Source: Chaetoderma sp. LZ-2023a
Lineage: Eukaryota > Mollusca > Caudofoveata > Chaetodermatida > Chaetodermatidae
NCBI GenBank assembly: GCA_034401795.1
Contig: CM067372.1
Coordinates: 20,865,207-20,929,206 of the forward strand
DNA: 64,000 nt
Direction: 5' to 3'
Within the stretch, counting starts at the first letter, position 1. The number at the start of each line of letters is the position of its first letter. The notes beneath the pieces are model-generated. The model made no database searches. It was given only the letters and a program-made list of their open reading frames with translations, and was not told the DNA's origin. Positions 46,290-57,301 of this stretch are shown here, in pieces. Both the position numbers and the translations under genes were made by a program.

Positions 46290-48490
46290 TCATATCCGCC
46301 TGGACCGCACCTGTGCGACAGGAACAGCGGTGCCAGTTATACCCGTCGTGCCTAGAACGAAATGGTTCTCACTCTCTCTCGTTAAGAAAGGGGGGGTGGG
46401 GGCGGACTGCGAGCCGGACAACCCCGTTAGACGTCGAGGCGTCTATGGTGGGTGGAAGGCTCATGCGTTTCGTCGAGGCTTGGCGAGGTGTGACGTCAGA
46501 CAGTCTGGTCCTGGGATGGTTATCCCAGGGTTACATGCCGGAGTGGTGGGACTTTCTGCCACAAAATCTGTCTTTGGCACCTGTCTGGACACCCGTACCA
46601 AGGGAGCCAGACAAGTTAGAAGCCGTTCAAAAGGAAGTGTCGGGTTTGCTTCTGAAGGGAGCAATAAAACCAGCAAACCGGAACACTCCAGGCTTCTATT
46701 CAAACATGTTCCTTGTCCCCAAGAGCACAGGGGGATGCAGACCCATACTCAATCTCAGGCCATTAAATTGGTTTATCCATACGCCTCGGTTCCAGATGGA
46801 AACGCCGAGGTCGGTAATGGCGGGATTGAGGAAAGGAATGTGGTGTGTATCGATCGATCTGAAAGATGCATATTTCCACATTCCGATAAATCGGAGTTGG
46901 CACAGGTTTCTGAGATTTGCGTTTCAGAATCAAGTATGGGAGTTTACAGTTCTCCCGTTTGGCCTGTCGACAGCTCCGAGGGTTTTCACAAGAGTGGTCC
47001 TTGCGGTGACAGCGTTTCTCAGAAAAGAGAACGTGGCGCTACACACCTACATAGACGACTGGCTGCTCAAGGCAGACTCGGCAGCCAGGTTGAACGTGGA
47101 TACTGCTCTGACTCTGAAGTTACTTTCAGATCTAGGCTGGATAGTCAACGAGGAGAAATCCGAGTTGACGCCCACTCAACATTTTGTTTATTTGGGGATG
47201 CGATTCGACCTCGAGGAGGGCAGGGTTTACCCATCAGAGCCCAGAGTGGTGTCTCTGTTAGCCATCCTCAGGAGTTTTCGAGTGGGAAACCACAGTCAGG
47301 CGAGGCGGTTCCTTCAGATGCTGGGCATGATGGTCTCCATGGAGCAGGTTATCCCGTACGCTGCTCTAATGCGAAGACCTATCCAGTTGTATCTGATGTC
47401 TCTGTGGAAACAGAGAACAGAACCCCTGTCAAAACTGGTGCCAGTTTTGGAGCCGATAATATCGCATCTTCTATGGTGGAAACAGCGTCAGAATCTCCTA
47501 ATAGGGGTTTCGCTGCACCTACCCCACCCCCAGCTGTCCGTTTACACGGATGCATCGCTGGAAGGGTGGGGTGCCTGCCTGGGAGAACACCAGGTCCCGG
47601 GCACATGGACTCTCCCGGAGAGTCAGCTGCATATCAATCTGTTGGAAATGATGGCAGTGGAACTGGCGTTGGAAGAGTTCCTTCCGATGATCAGGGGCAA
47701 GGTGATATTGATACGGTTGGACAATTCGACGGTAGTATCATATATAAATCGCCAAGGAGGGACCAGGTCGCCAACCCTGTGCATCAGGGTGTGGCACTTG
47801 ATTCAATGGTGCAGGAATTACTCGGTTGTTTTGAAAGCAGCTCATATTCCTGGCCGATTGAACATTCTGGCGGATGCTTTGTCTCGCAGACAGAGAATCT
47901 TGCCAACAGAATGGTCCCTCAACCCTCCGGTTCTGCGACGGATCTTCGAGCATTGGGGCAAACCCAATGTGGACTTGTTCGCCACAAAGGAAAATGCTCA
48001 AATCATGACATATGTCTCGCCGATTCCAGATCCAAATGCCGTCGATACAGACGCTCTGGCGATAAGCTGGAGAGGGATGCACGCGTACGCGTACCCACCC
48101 TCCATTCTTCTTCCGAAGGTATTGGTGAAGGTCAGGGAGGAGCCGTGTCTGGTCCTGCTAATAGCGCCGTATTGGCCGAGCAGGGCGTGGTTCACGGATC
48201 TTCTGGATCTGCTGGTGGAAAATCCTGTGCAGTTGCCCGAGATTCCGAACATAATCTCCCAGGCCAAGGGACGCTTCCTACACGAGCGTCCCGAAATGTT
48301 CAAATTGACTGCGTGGATGTTGTCAAACAACGTTCCACGTCGGAAGGCTTTTCTCGACAGGCTGCTGATTTCATCGCGGCTGCGAGAAGGAGGTCAACCT
48401 TCAAGTCATATAACAACAAGGTTAACAGATTTGCAGACTGGTGTGAAGAAAAGGGTATTGATACCTTTCAATCCACTATTCAGCAAATAG
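46290..48490 (+). CDS. DIRS C RT-RNase H-methyltransferase-like protein, intact frame
   Basis: The frame is open from 46178 (overlapping Gag) to 48490; conserved sequence begins near SMVGGRLMRFVEAW. RT: GFYSNMFLVPKSTGG, LRPLNWFI, VSIDLKDAYFHIP (first Asp), LPFGLSTAPRVFTR, and YIDDWLL at 47048. RNase H: VYTDASLEGWG, LLEMMAVELAL, RLDNSTVV and HIPGRLNILADALSR, so all acidic residues are present. The DIRS methyltransferase-like region: PNVDLFATKENAQ, AYAYPPSILLPKVL, LLIAPYWPSRAWF, LTAWMLS. The start codon is uncertain; Gag/Pol frame change or re-initiation at the Gag stop hairpin is possible. Most likely functional of the four copies. Confidence 0.85.
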
Positions 48491-49332
48491 CAGACTTTCT
48501 CTGTGAGCTGTTCTTTACAGGACTAGCTCCCGTCACAATTGCTGGATACAAGTCAGCTTTGGCATCAGTTATCCCTTGTCTAGCCAACAGGGATAGTCCA
48601 GAGGTGGCCCAGTTAAACGTGATGTTGAAGGGAATGAGCCATCTCCGCCCGAGACAACCGGTAGTCATTCCAGCCTGGAGTCTATCTTTAGTGCTTAATG
48701 TACTGGCCAAGCACCCATTCGAACCGTTGCGTTCGGCTAGTCTAAAGCATTTGACTCTAAAGGCGGTCTTTCTATTGGCAGCTTCCTCAGCTAGAAGGCG
48801 CAGTGAGATCCATGCGCTTTCGGCAGAGAGGAACCGATTTATTGTTTCTGGAGAAGGTCTGCATCTTCTGCCAAGAGCAGAATTTATGTCAAAGAACCAA
48901 TCTTTGAGATATCCCGGCAAACCGATCATTATACCGAAGTTAACCAGGTTTGATCGTGATGCCAGTGTCTGGTGCCCGGTCCGTGCTTTGACTAAGTACA
49001 AGAAACGGACTGACTCGGTACGGTCGAACGATAGACATCTGTGGATCTGCCATAAAAAGCCTTATGGCGCCGCATCCATGGATACTATCTCTCGTTGGGT
49101 GGTCGAATGCATTCAGACTACTCATGAGATGGCGACTGGGCACCAGGTGCAGGGCGTAAGGGCACACGATGTTAGAGGAATAGCCGCCTCGACCGCCCTT
49201 TACAATGGTGTTCCGTTAGAGGACATCATGGCCGTTGCACAATGGCACTGTGAGTCCTCATTTACGGATTACTATATGAGGGATGTGTCAGACTCAGCCA
49301 ATCCACTCGCTTTAGCTGTTTTGAAACGATAG
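48301..49332 (+). CDS. DIRS C tyrosine recombinase, intact
   Basis: Phage-integrase-type recombinase that would insert the circular cDNA. An N-terminal SAM-like/core-binding segment (STFKSYNNKVNRFADWCEE, then FLCELFFTGLAPVTIAGYKSAL) precedes the catalytic part. Catalytic residues: Arg in SARRRSEIHAL (about 48795), H-x-x-R in AHDVRG (His 49165-49167) and Tyr in FTDYYMRD (49270-49275). It ends LALAVLKR, TAG. Its frame overlaps the end of the RT ORF by about 190 bases. The same frame is open all the way back to 46330, giving a nominal 1000-codon ORF whose first two thirds lie over the RT region. Confidence 0.9.
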   Translation, partial: QIDCVDVVKQRSTSEGFSRQAADFIAAARRRSTFKSYNNKVNRFADWCEEKGIDTFQSTIQQIADFLCELFFTGLAPVTIAGYKSALASVIPCLANRDSPEVAQLNVMLKGMSHLRPRQPVVIPAWSLSLVLNVLAKHPFEPLRSASLKHLTLKAVFLLAASSARRRSEIHALSAERNRFIVSGEGLHLLPRAEFMSKNQSLRYPGKPIIIPKLTRFDRDASVWCPVRALTKYKKRTDSVRSNDRHLWICHKKPYGAASMDTISRWVVECIQTTHEMATGHQVQGVRAHDVRGIAASTALYNGVPLEDIMAVAQWHCESSFTDYYMRDVSDSANPLALAVLKR

Positions 49333-49833
49333 TTAGTGACCACACTGCTTTTCCCCTTTTTTCACTTTGGTAAGAAAAGAACCTAAAGCAGGCATGGTCA
49401 AGCGAGAGGATGTCAACCAGATTGTGTCACTGATGGCCGAACCGGTGAATGGTTGTAGGCGGTACGTCTGAAGTCCTGTTATCATAAGGTAATTCAACAA
49501 GTGAGAGTTTTTTGTATTATGTATATGTATCATGTTCATTCATCTTATATATTCATGCTCATTCCCAGGCTAATACAAGCGATATGCAGGGAGTAGTTAA
49601 CCCTCTTGGCATATTGGTGTTTCAAGCGAGATACATGTTCGTTAGTTCTCTCCCTTTTCTTAGGAGGAAAAAGGGGGGGGGGGAGCTGTGACGTGAATGT
49701 GATTCGGTTCCGTGAACTTGACGGTCCTTTTAGGTCTCCGTTAGTCAAGTTTGAAGTCTAAAATCTTTCTCCAAGGGGCAAAATTAGCATGTATGGCTTG
49801 CCCCTTCCCACCAGGTTACTGATCAAATCTGGT
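49333..49833 (+). other. DIRS C 3' non-coding region
   Basis: No ORF. It includes a G-run (about 49673-49683), GTGACGTGAATGTG and the inverted ACTTGACGGTC/GTCAAGT words. It is nearly identical in A (20806-21307) and B (31241-31739), so it is part of the element. Confidence 0.7.
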
Positions 49834-50174
49834 GTATATCAGAAGTAACAGAATGGTGAGTATTGATCGAAGGAGAATGCAGGAAATGTCAATTTCCCTT
49901 TCTCTGAGATCTAACAATACTCACCATTCTGTTACGGACCCAGCCTCCCAGCCCCACGGAGGCAAGCCATAGTTTTCTCTTGTTTGGTGGCTATGCAAAC
50001 AATATGAGCTCTATGGTAAGCGGGTACTCGGCAGTGGGGAGCCGAGTACCCGGTTCCCAGGAGTCGGTAAAGCTTTCTAAGTCTATAATCCTAGAGCCGC
50101 TGTCAAGGCCAGCTGTATATCAGAAGTAACAGAATGGTGAGTATTGTTAGATCTCGGAGAAAGGGAAATTGACA
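49834..50174 (+). repeat. DIRS C internal complementary region and right inverted repeat
   Basis: 49834-49936: reverse complement of the left terminus, then of the right terminus, meeting near GGAGAATGCAGGAAATG. 49990-50146: inverse of the left repeat. The right-only tail ends at GACAT, about 50174. Confidence 0.92.
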
Positions 50175-50460
50175 TCTCCCAAACCATTGTGGAATTCAAA
50201 TGAATTGGGTATGTGAGTTGCCCATATAATTATGGATTGTGTGATGGCATTGGCGTTTTGGCTTTGCCAGGGAGGTGGGGAATGAGTCAAAAGTTCAAGA
50301 AATTGATTATAATGCAACTCCTTCGAAACCAGTTGATGGAATTCAACTAAATTTGGTAGGTGAGTAACCCATATGTTTGTGGAGTGCAAGAGGATATTTA
50401 CGAGTTGAGAGCCATGAATGTGGGGATTTGCGATGACGTGTCATCGACCGTGCAATCTAG
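50175..50460. repeat. Dispersed repeat at DIRS C right flank
   Basis: Two partial copies (50175-50240 and 50318-50460) of a repeat marked by GAAACCA/AAACCA, GGAATTCAA, GTGAGT and CCCATAT. It is related to the flank of DIRS B. Confidence 0.6.
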
Positions 50461-50504
50461 TTGGAAATGTGTCACCGGATGACAAATGAAGTTCTACTGA
50501 CGAG

Positions 50505-50705
50505 ATCCTTTTACCATTGAAACTACAATGCCACAATTTCAAGACAGCAATGCAGGACAGCTGGTGAATATTTTGAAAGTAATTCATTGGAACATGATGC
50601 TGCCATAGGCAGCAACAACTGCTCCCACTTGAATTAGTTTCAAAGTATGCATCAGAACATTCATGCCACTATAAAGAGTTTGTCATTTCTGGTCTCGGAG
50701 GGTTA
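50505..50705. repeat. Foldback family 2
   Basis: Arms GAATATTTTGAAAGTAATTC and GAATTAGTTTCAAAGTATGC enclose TGCTGCCATAGGCAGCAAC. Confidence 0.75.
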
Positions 50706-50769
50706 AAGGGTTAACAAGACTACTTCTATTGTTATTGATGTCACGAATCTAAAGATTGAGTCTGGGTTA

Positions 50770-50873
50770 AAGTTTAACCCGTCCATGACTAAGCCTGCCA
50801 GAACGGACCTCAGAAGCAGTCTTGGGGAATGTCCATTTACAGGTCAAGAGAACACTATTCTTAGCTCACCTGT
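50770..50873. repeat. Foldback family 1, left part (interrupted)
   Basis: Left arm words AGAACGGACCTCAGAAGCAG, AATGTCCATTTACAGGTCAA and ACACTATTCTTA. The right continuation resumes at 53428 after the 2.55-kb insert. Confidence 0.75.
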
Positions 50874-53427
50874 CCTGAAAGGCCAAGTGAGATTATGCCG
50901 TGGCGACCGTTCGTCCGTCATCCGTCAACTTTTCCTTTAAACGACGACGTCTTCTCAAGAACCACTGGGCCAATTTCAATTATATTTGGTAGGAAGCATC
51001 CTTAGGGCATTGGGATCCAAGTCTGTTCAAATGAACCCGATCGGCCAATTTGGCTGGTGGCCATTTTTGATTTAGTCCAATTTTAGGAAACGTCTTTAAA
51101 AATCTTCTCCTTAACCGCTTAGGGGATTGATGCAAATCTCATGAAATATGATCTAGGGAAAGAGCCTGAACCAAGTTTGTTCAAGGGAACCTGATTGGTC
51201 AAATGGTTCGGCGGCCGTCTTGGTTGACCTAGTTGTAGCGGAAATGACTTCTCCAGAACCAGTGAAGGAATTGGGCCGAAATTTGGCAGATATGATTAGG
51301 GTCTAAGGGCCATTAGAGTTTGTTCAAGAGAAGTTGATCCATCAAAAACCATGAACGCCGTGGGTCAATAAAAATATAGCGTGTTTGGCGGCCATATTGG
51401 ATTTTTTTATTTGATGGATTTCGAGGGCGAAATTGGTTTTGTATGTGTTTTGCGGTATTTTGGTCACAAATTTACAATTTTCGAAACTGTCAGATAAACG
51501 GTTTGGTGGCCATCTTGGATCATTTTCCCGCCAAAAGCGCCCATACTAAATAAAGCAATGGGAAGTTTAAAATGTTTTCTTCTCGAGAACTGCTGGTCCG
51601 ATTTCAATTATATTTGGCAGGAAGAATCCTTAGGCCATCGGGATCCAAGTTTGTTCAAATGAACCCAATCGGCCAATTTGGCCGGTGGCCATCTTGGATT
51701 TACGCAGATTTTAGGAAACGTCTTTAAAAATCTCCGAAACCGCTTAGGGGGTTGATGCAAATCTCATGAAATATGATCTGGGGCAAGAGCTGAACCAAGT
51801 TTGTTCAAGGGAACTTGATTGGTGAAATGGTTCGGCGGCCATCTTGGTTGATCTAGTTGTAGCGAAAATGACTTCTTCTCCAGAACCGCTGAAGGGATCG
51901 GGCCGAAATTTGGCAGATATGATTAGGTCCTAAGGTTTGTTCATGAGAAGTTGATCCGTCAAAAAACATGGCCACCGTGGGCCAATCAAAATATAGCGTG
52001 TTTGGCGGCCATATTGGATTCTTTTATTTGATGGATTTTGAGGCCGAAATTGGTTTTGTATGTGTTTTGCGGTATTCTGATCACAAATTTACAATTTTCG
52101 AAACTGTCGGGTAAACGGTTTGGGGGCCATCTTGGATCATTTTCCCGCCAAAAGCTCCCATACTAAAGCAATGGGAAATTTAAAATGTTTTGTCGAGAAC
52201 TACTGGTCCGATTTCAATTATATTTCGCAGGAAGCATCCTTAAGCCATAGAGATTCAAGTGTATTCAAAGAAAGCCGATCGTCCAATTGGGCCGGCAGCC
52301 ATCTTGGATTTTGGCTGATTTTTAGAAGCGTCTAAAATTCTCCGAAACCGCTGGGGGGGATTGATGCAAACTTCATGAAATACGATTTAGTGCAAGTGCT
52401 GAGCCAAGTTTGTTCAAGGAAACTTGCTTGGTCAAATGGTTCGGCGGCCATCTTGGTTGACCTAGTTATAGTGAAAATGAATTCTCCAGAACCGGAGAAG
52501 GGATCGGGCTGAAATTTTGCAGATATGATTATGGCCTAAGGGCCATTAAAGTTTGTTCAAGAGAAGTTGATCGATCAAAAACATGGCCGCCGTGGGCCAA
52601 TCAAAATATAGCATGTTTGGCGGCCATATTGGATTTCTTTATTTGATGGATTTTGGAGCCCAAATTGGTTTTGTATGTGTTTTGGGGTATTCTGAGCTCA
52701 GATTTGAAATTTTCGAAACTGTCGGATAAATGGTTTGGCGGCCATCTTTGATCATTTTCCCGCCAAAAGCTCCCATACTAAAGCAATGGGAAATTTAAAA
52801 TGTTTTCCTCCGGAGAACTACCTGGCCGATTTCAATTATATTTGGCAGGAAGCATCCTTAGGCTGTAGAGATTCAAGTTTGTTCAAACGAAGCCGATCTG
52901 CCAATTGGGCCGGTGGCCATCTTGGATTTGACCGATTTTTAGAAACGTCTATAAAAATCTCCGAAGCCGCTTATGGGATTGATGCATACCTGATGAAATA
53001 TGATTTAGGGCAAGAGCTGAACCAAGTTTGTTCAAGGGAACTTGGTTGGTCAACTGGTTTGGTGGCCATCTTGGTTGATCTAGTTGTGGCGAAAACGACT
53101 TCTCCAGAACCGCTGAAGGGATCGGGCCGAAATTTGGCAGGGACTAATGGCCATTGAAGTTTGTTTAAGGGAAGTTGATCCGTCACAAAACCTGGACACC
53201 ATGGGCCAATCAAAATATAGCATGTTTGATGTCCATATTTGACTTTTTTATTTGATGGATTTTGAGGCCGAAATTGGTTTTATATGTTTTTGGGTATTCT
53301 AATCTCAAATTTGCAATTTTCGAAACTGTCGGATAACTGGTTCGGTGGCCATCTTGTTCATAAAGCGCATTCTTGTTGAAATGCCTATGGTCCAGGTGAG
53401 TGATACAGGCCCCTTGGGCCTCTTGTT
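50874..53427. mobile_element. Mobile element made of ~616-bp tandem units
   Basis: About four units; the TTTTCCCGCC marker recurs at 51524, 52140 and 52755, 615-617 bases apart. Each unit carries GGTGGCCATCTTGG-type words, AATTATATTTGGCAGGAAGC and GGGCCGAAATTTGGCAGA. It begins AGCTCACCTGTCCTGAAAGG and ends CCTTGGGCCTCTTGTTT, with CAGGTGAG near the right end as an inverted match to CTCACCTG. It sits precisely inside a foldback element, so it moved as a unit. No ORF of note. Similar repeats are widespread in molluscs, from general knowledge. Confidence 0.8.
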
Positions 53428-53497
53428 TAAAAACTACCACCTGGATGACTGCATCAGTTATGAGCACTTCATTCCAGTGTTAAATTTTCAAAAATAT
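53428..53497. repeat. Foldback family 1, right part (interrupted)
   Basis: AAAACTACCACCTGGATGAC to CAAAAATATTTT continues the left part at 50770-50873, and is itself cut off by the left end of DIRS copy D. Confidence 0.75.
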
Positions 53498-54166
53498 TTT
53501 CTCCGATCAATACTTAGTATTATATTACGCTTTGATAATACAAGCTAGCTAGCTAGCTGCTCTAGGAATCAGATTTAGAAAGCTTTACCGACGCCTGGAA
53601 CCGGGTACCCGGTTCCCAACAAATGGGTACCCGTCTGCCAGTGAGGCTCATCCTTGTTTGCATAGCAACAAGAGATATACATGCTTAGTTTCTTAGTGTT
53701 TTCTGTGACTAAGGTTAGCTGTTTTCGCTTCACGGAATATTGGATTAACCATGGAAGGAGCTTCTGAATCTCAGGTTGTATTCTTTCATGTTATTCTCTA
53801 GCTGTATGGAGACTTAGGTTTCCAAAATTTCGTCTGTGTCGCATGTCCCAATTTCTGAGCCTGAGTCTGGGACGTGTTGTGATAACGAAATATGCCAGAT
53901 AGATCGCCGCCTTTTAAATCCCAACGGCGATCGGCATTAATGTGAAATTGGATGTTGGCTATATGGTTTTTAACACTAAAATCGGCTGACGTCGTTCTCC
54001 GTATTATCCGAGCGGGTGACGTCACACCCGTGTTCTTTCTCGGAATTTTTATGGCGAAGAAAATGGTTCATTAATTCGCGCATCTTATTCTTGGTTCTGC
54101 CTAATTTTTGTAGCAGAAAACTGTAGAATTATGTCAAGTTTTGCGTGGTAATCACGATCTGTTTGC

Positions 54167-56271
54167 ATTGAAATTTCTTCAAACATTGTCTGAATATAAT
54201 TGGGAGATAATGGATTTGCTAAATGATCCTAATGAAGCTCTACAAATATGGCAGGACGCATTCATAGATATTTTAAATAATCACGCTCCTATTATCGAAC
54301 GTAGAGTCAAACGTTTCTGCCAGCCTGGGTGGATAAACGATGACATTTTAAAAGCAATTAAAGACAGAGATTACTATAAAAGGGTTAAGAACATGATTAA
54401 ATACAAAGAGTTTAAACATAAAGTAATGTCGTTAATTGAACGTGCTAAGCAAAACTACTTCAGCACAGCGTTGGTTGAAAATAAAAAGAATCCTTCGAAT
54501 ATATGGAACATTATGAAAAGCATCAATCCAAAAAGCGAACAAAATGCCATTGGTTTTGCACGATATTGACGGAAATGAAATTAGAGACATGGAAAAACAC
54601 TGCGAAATGTTTAATCAATATTTCACTACTGTTGCCGTTAATCTAGCAAATTCCATAAATACACACTCCCACGCAATATCAAATGACCTTAAAACGTACG
54701 TTAGAAATAAAGTCCCAAGCGAAATTAAATTCAAAATCCCGAGAATAACAGTAAATTACGTCTACGATGAACTTAGCCGCCTAAAAACAAATAAGTCTGC
54801 CGGTTTTGACGGGCTGAATGCACATTTCCTCAAATTAGCAGCACCAGTCATAGCGCCATCAATAACACGTATTATTAATATAAGCATCGATAAGGGCGTG
54901 TTTCCGACAGTGTGGAAGTGCGCAAAGGTAAAACCGTTATTCAAATCAGACAACAAAGGAGATATTAATAATTATATACCCATATCTATTTTACCGATTC
55001 TGTCCAAAATTATTGAACGACATGTTCACAATCATTTGTACAAATTCGTAAGTAATTATGATTTACTGAATGACGCGCAGTCAGGATTCAGGCCGAAACA
55101 TTCATGCGAGACTGCATTACTTAAATTAGTAGAAAAATGGCGATTTGCAATAGATAATGGCGAGTTTGTAGGCGCTATTTTAATAGATTTTAAGAAAGCA
55201 TTCGACTTAGTTAATCATAGTATATTGTTAGAAAAGTTAGGCATTTATAAATTTGATTCATTAACGCTAAAGTGGTTTTCATCTTATTTAGAAAATAGAT
55301 ATCAGTATGTGGCCATTTCTGATAAGGTGTCTGATCATTTACCGGTAAGTGTAGGTGTACCGCAAGGTTCGGTGTTGGGACCACTCTTGTTTATATTAAA
55401 TGTAAACGATCTTCATATGGGTGTAAATAGTAACATTGACATGTATTGTGATGATACGACTATGCACTGTAATTTTGACAGTTTGCCAAAGATAAAAGAA
55501 CAACTAACTTATGATATGGCTTTGATACAGAATTGGTGTCAAAATAATAAAATGGTTGTAAATACGGAGAAAACTAAACTATTAATCATAAGCAGTGCAA
55601 ACAAACGAAAGCAGATTAACCATGAAGAAATGAAGATACCGATGTATAATGGCGAGTTAGAAATAGTAAATGAAGCAAAACTTTTAGGCTTATATATTAA
55701 TGACAACCTTTCATGGCAACAGCACATTAGCAAAATTTGTAACAAGATCGCTTCACTTATTTATATGCTAAAGAAAAATAAGAAATATATGAATGTTGGA
55801 GAACGAAACCTGTTTTATAAGGCATATATCCTTTCCCATATAGATTACTGTTGTCTTGTGTATTATGCCGGTACGCCTACATTGCTAAATAAGCTTGAAA
55901 AATTACAAAAACGTGCAGCTAGAATAATATTAGAAGTACCCTATAGGACCCCATCACAAGAAATGTACGAAACATTGAACTGGACAACATTAACTCGGAG
56001 AATGTCAATTAAGACCAATATCATGACATATAAATCATTAAACGGCCTTGCACCTATCTACATGAAAGACACGTTTACGTTGGTAGAAGACACGCATTCT
56101 CGACATTTACGGTCGAAGACGAACAGTCTATTAAAGCCTCCAAAAATAAGAACAGATTACGGGAGGTACAGTTTCACATACATGGCAACGCAAATGTGGA
56201 ATTCTGTACCAATAAATACTAAGCATTCGTCAACACTTAGGTCATTCACATCAAACATACAAGATAGATGA
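54167..56271 (+). pseudogene. LINE ORF2 fragment with reverse transcriptase
   Basis: 54167-54569: pre-RT linker (NHAPIIERRVK, WINDDILKAIKDRD, FSTALVENKKNP). A +1 shift near 54545 leads to the 575-codon frame 54544-56271. RT blocks: NKSAGFDGLNAHFLK, KPLFKSDNKGDINNYIPIS (usually NYRPIS), LIDFKKAFDLVNH (first Asp), VGVPQGSVLGPLLF, and YCDDTTMH (usually YADD or FADD). The C-terminal region has LGLYINDNLSW, LEKLQKRAARII, YGRYSFTYMATQMWNSVP. The long RT frame is intact, but the shift and changed residues suggest it is inactive. Confidence 0.88.
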
Positions 56272-56277
56272 ACATCT

Positions 56278-56282
56278 AATAA

Positions 56283-56346
<64 letters not shown>

Positions 56347-56678
56347 CATCTGTTCTTCTTCGTTTCATTGCCACATCTGCCTTCGAGACAAAGTTTTGGT
56401 CATCTGAAGAGACGAAAACGCTTTGGGATTCACAATGGTCTTAGACACGTGCCAGGCTTTCCTTTGGGACAATTATAATACGATAATTAAGGGCTAGGAT
56501 GAAAAAAAAAATGACTTACTATTACAATCGCTACTACTACTACTGCTACTGCTACTACTGCTACTACTGCTACTGCTGCTACTACCACCGCTGCCGGCGC
56601 CGCTGCCGCCGCCGCCAAACGCCGCCGCCGCTGTTGCTGCTGCTACTACTACCACTGCTACTACTGCTACTACTACTG

Positions 56679-56733
<55 letters not shown>

Positions 56734-56752
56734 CACTACTACTACTACTACC
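56278..56752. repeat. (AAT)n and (TAC)n microsatellites
   Basis: (AAT)n at 56278-56345 directly follows the LINE stop codon. (TAC/TGC)n with a GC-rich CCGCCGCC core lies at 56517-56752. The poly-Val, Ser or Leu frames in it are artefacts. Confidence 0.93.
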
Positions 56753-56869
56753 GAATCATAGAATTATGAATATTACACACATGTAATTATTACTGTACTG
56801 CAAATACTCTACCACCACAGTCGTTATGTACATTTATATAAAGTGAACTTGAACATGTATGATTTAATA

Positions 56870-56965
56870 AATATTCTGTTTAATATTTTGGGGCTAATAT
56901 GGCTGGAGGCAGATGCTGCCTTAGGTAGCTACAGTGTCCGGTCAAATTAGTTTCCCAAAATATTT
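56870..56965. repeat. Foldback family 2, short
   Basis: GTTTAATATTTTGGGGCTAA and the complementary AATTAGTTTCCCAAAATATT, around GCTGCCTTAGGTAGC. Confidence 0.65.
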
Positions 56966-57251
56966 TTAACAGCTTACCTGTTACCTTGAAGACTCGCAAC
57001 TAGTATAAGTCTGCCTGTCTACCTCCCTTCATGTTTGCCTGCCTGCCTGCCTTACTGTATGCCTGCCTGCCCGCCCGCCTGCGTGTCTCAGCGAGTGCGT
57101 GCATGCATGCGTGTAAGTGCAATTATTGTACACATGTCTATTTGTACATACCTGGCGTGTATATAATTATATATTATTGTACATAGTGTATATATGTTTT
57201 GAGGGCCTCGGGAACATCAGGCCACTGACGATGTACCCTCTTGAAATAAAG

Positions 57252-57301
<50 letters not shown>

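Larger units (their letters stand above)
43058..50174 (+). mobile_element. DIRS copy C, best-preserved element
   Basis: About 7.1 kb. Left inverted repeat 43070-43229, leader 43230-44138, Gag 44139-46272 (one frameshift), RT-RNase H-methyltransferase-like ORF open to 48490, tyrosine recombinase open to 49332, internal complementary region 49834-49936, right inverted repeat 49990-50146. All catalytic motifs of the enzymes are present. The right terminus ends GACAT and lacks the TTCCTGCA seen in A and B. No target duplication is seen. Confidence 0.94.

Noticed and set aside
44237-48330. Minus-strand ORFs opposite the DIRS genes
   Set aside because: Mirror frames of GC-rich coding sequence; no independent motifs.
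56494-56786. Poly-Val, poly-Ser and poly-Leu ORFs
   Set aside because: Translations of a trinucleotide microsatellite.
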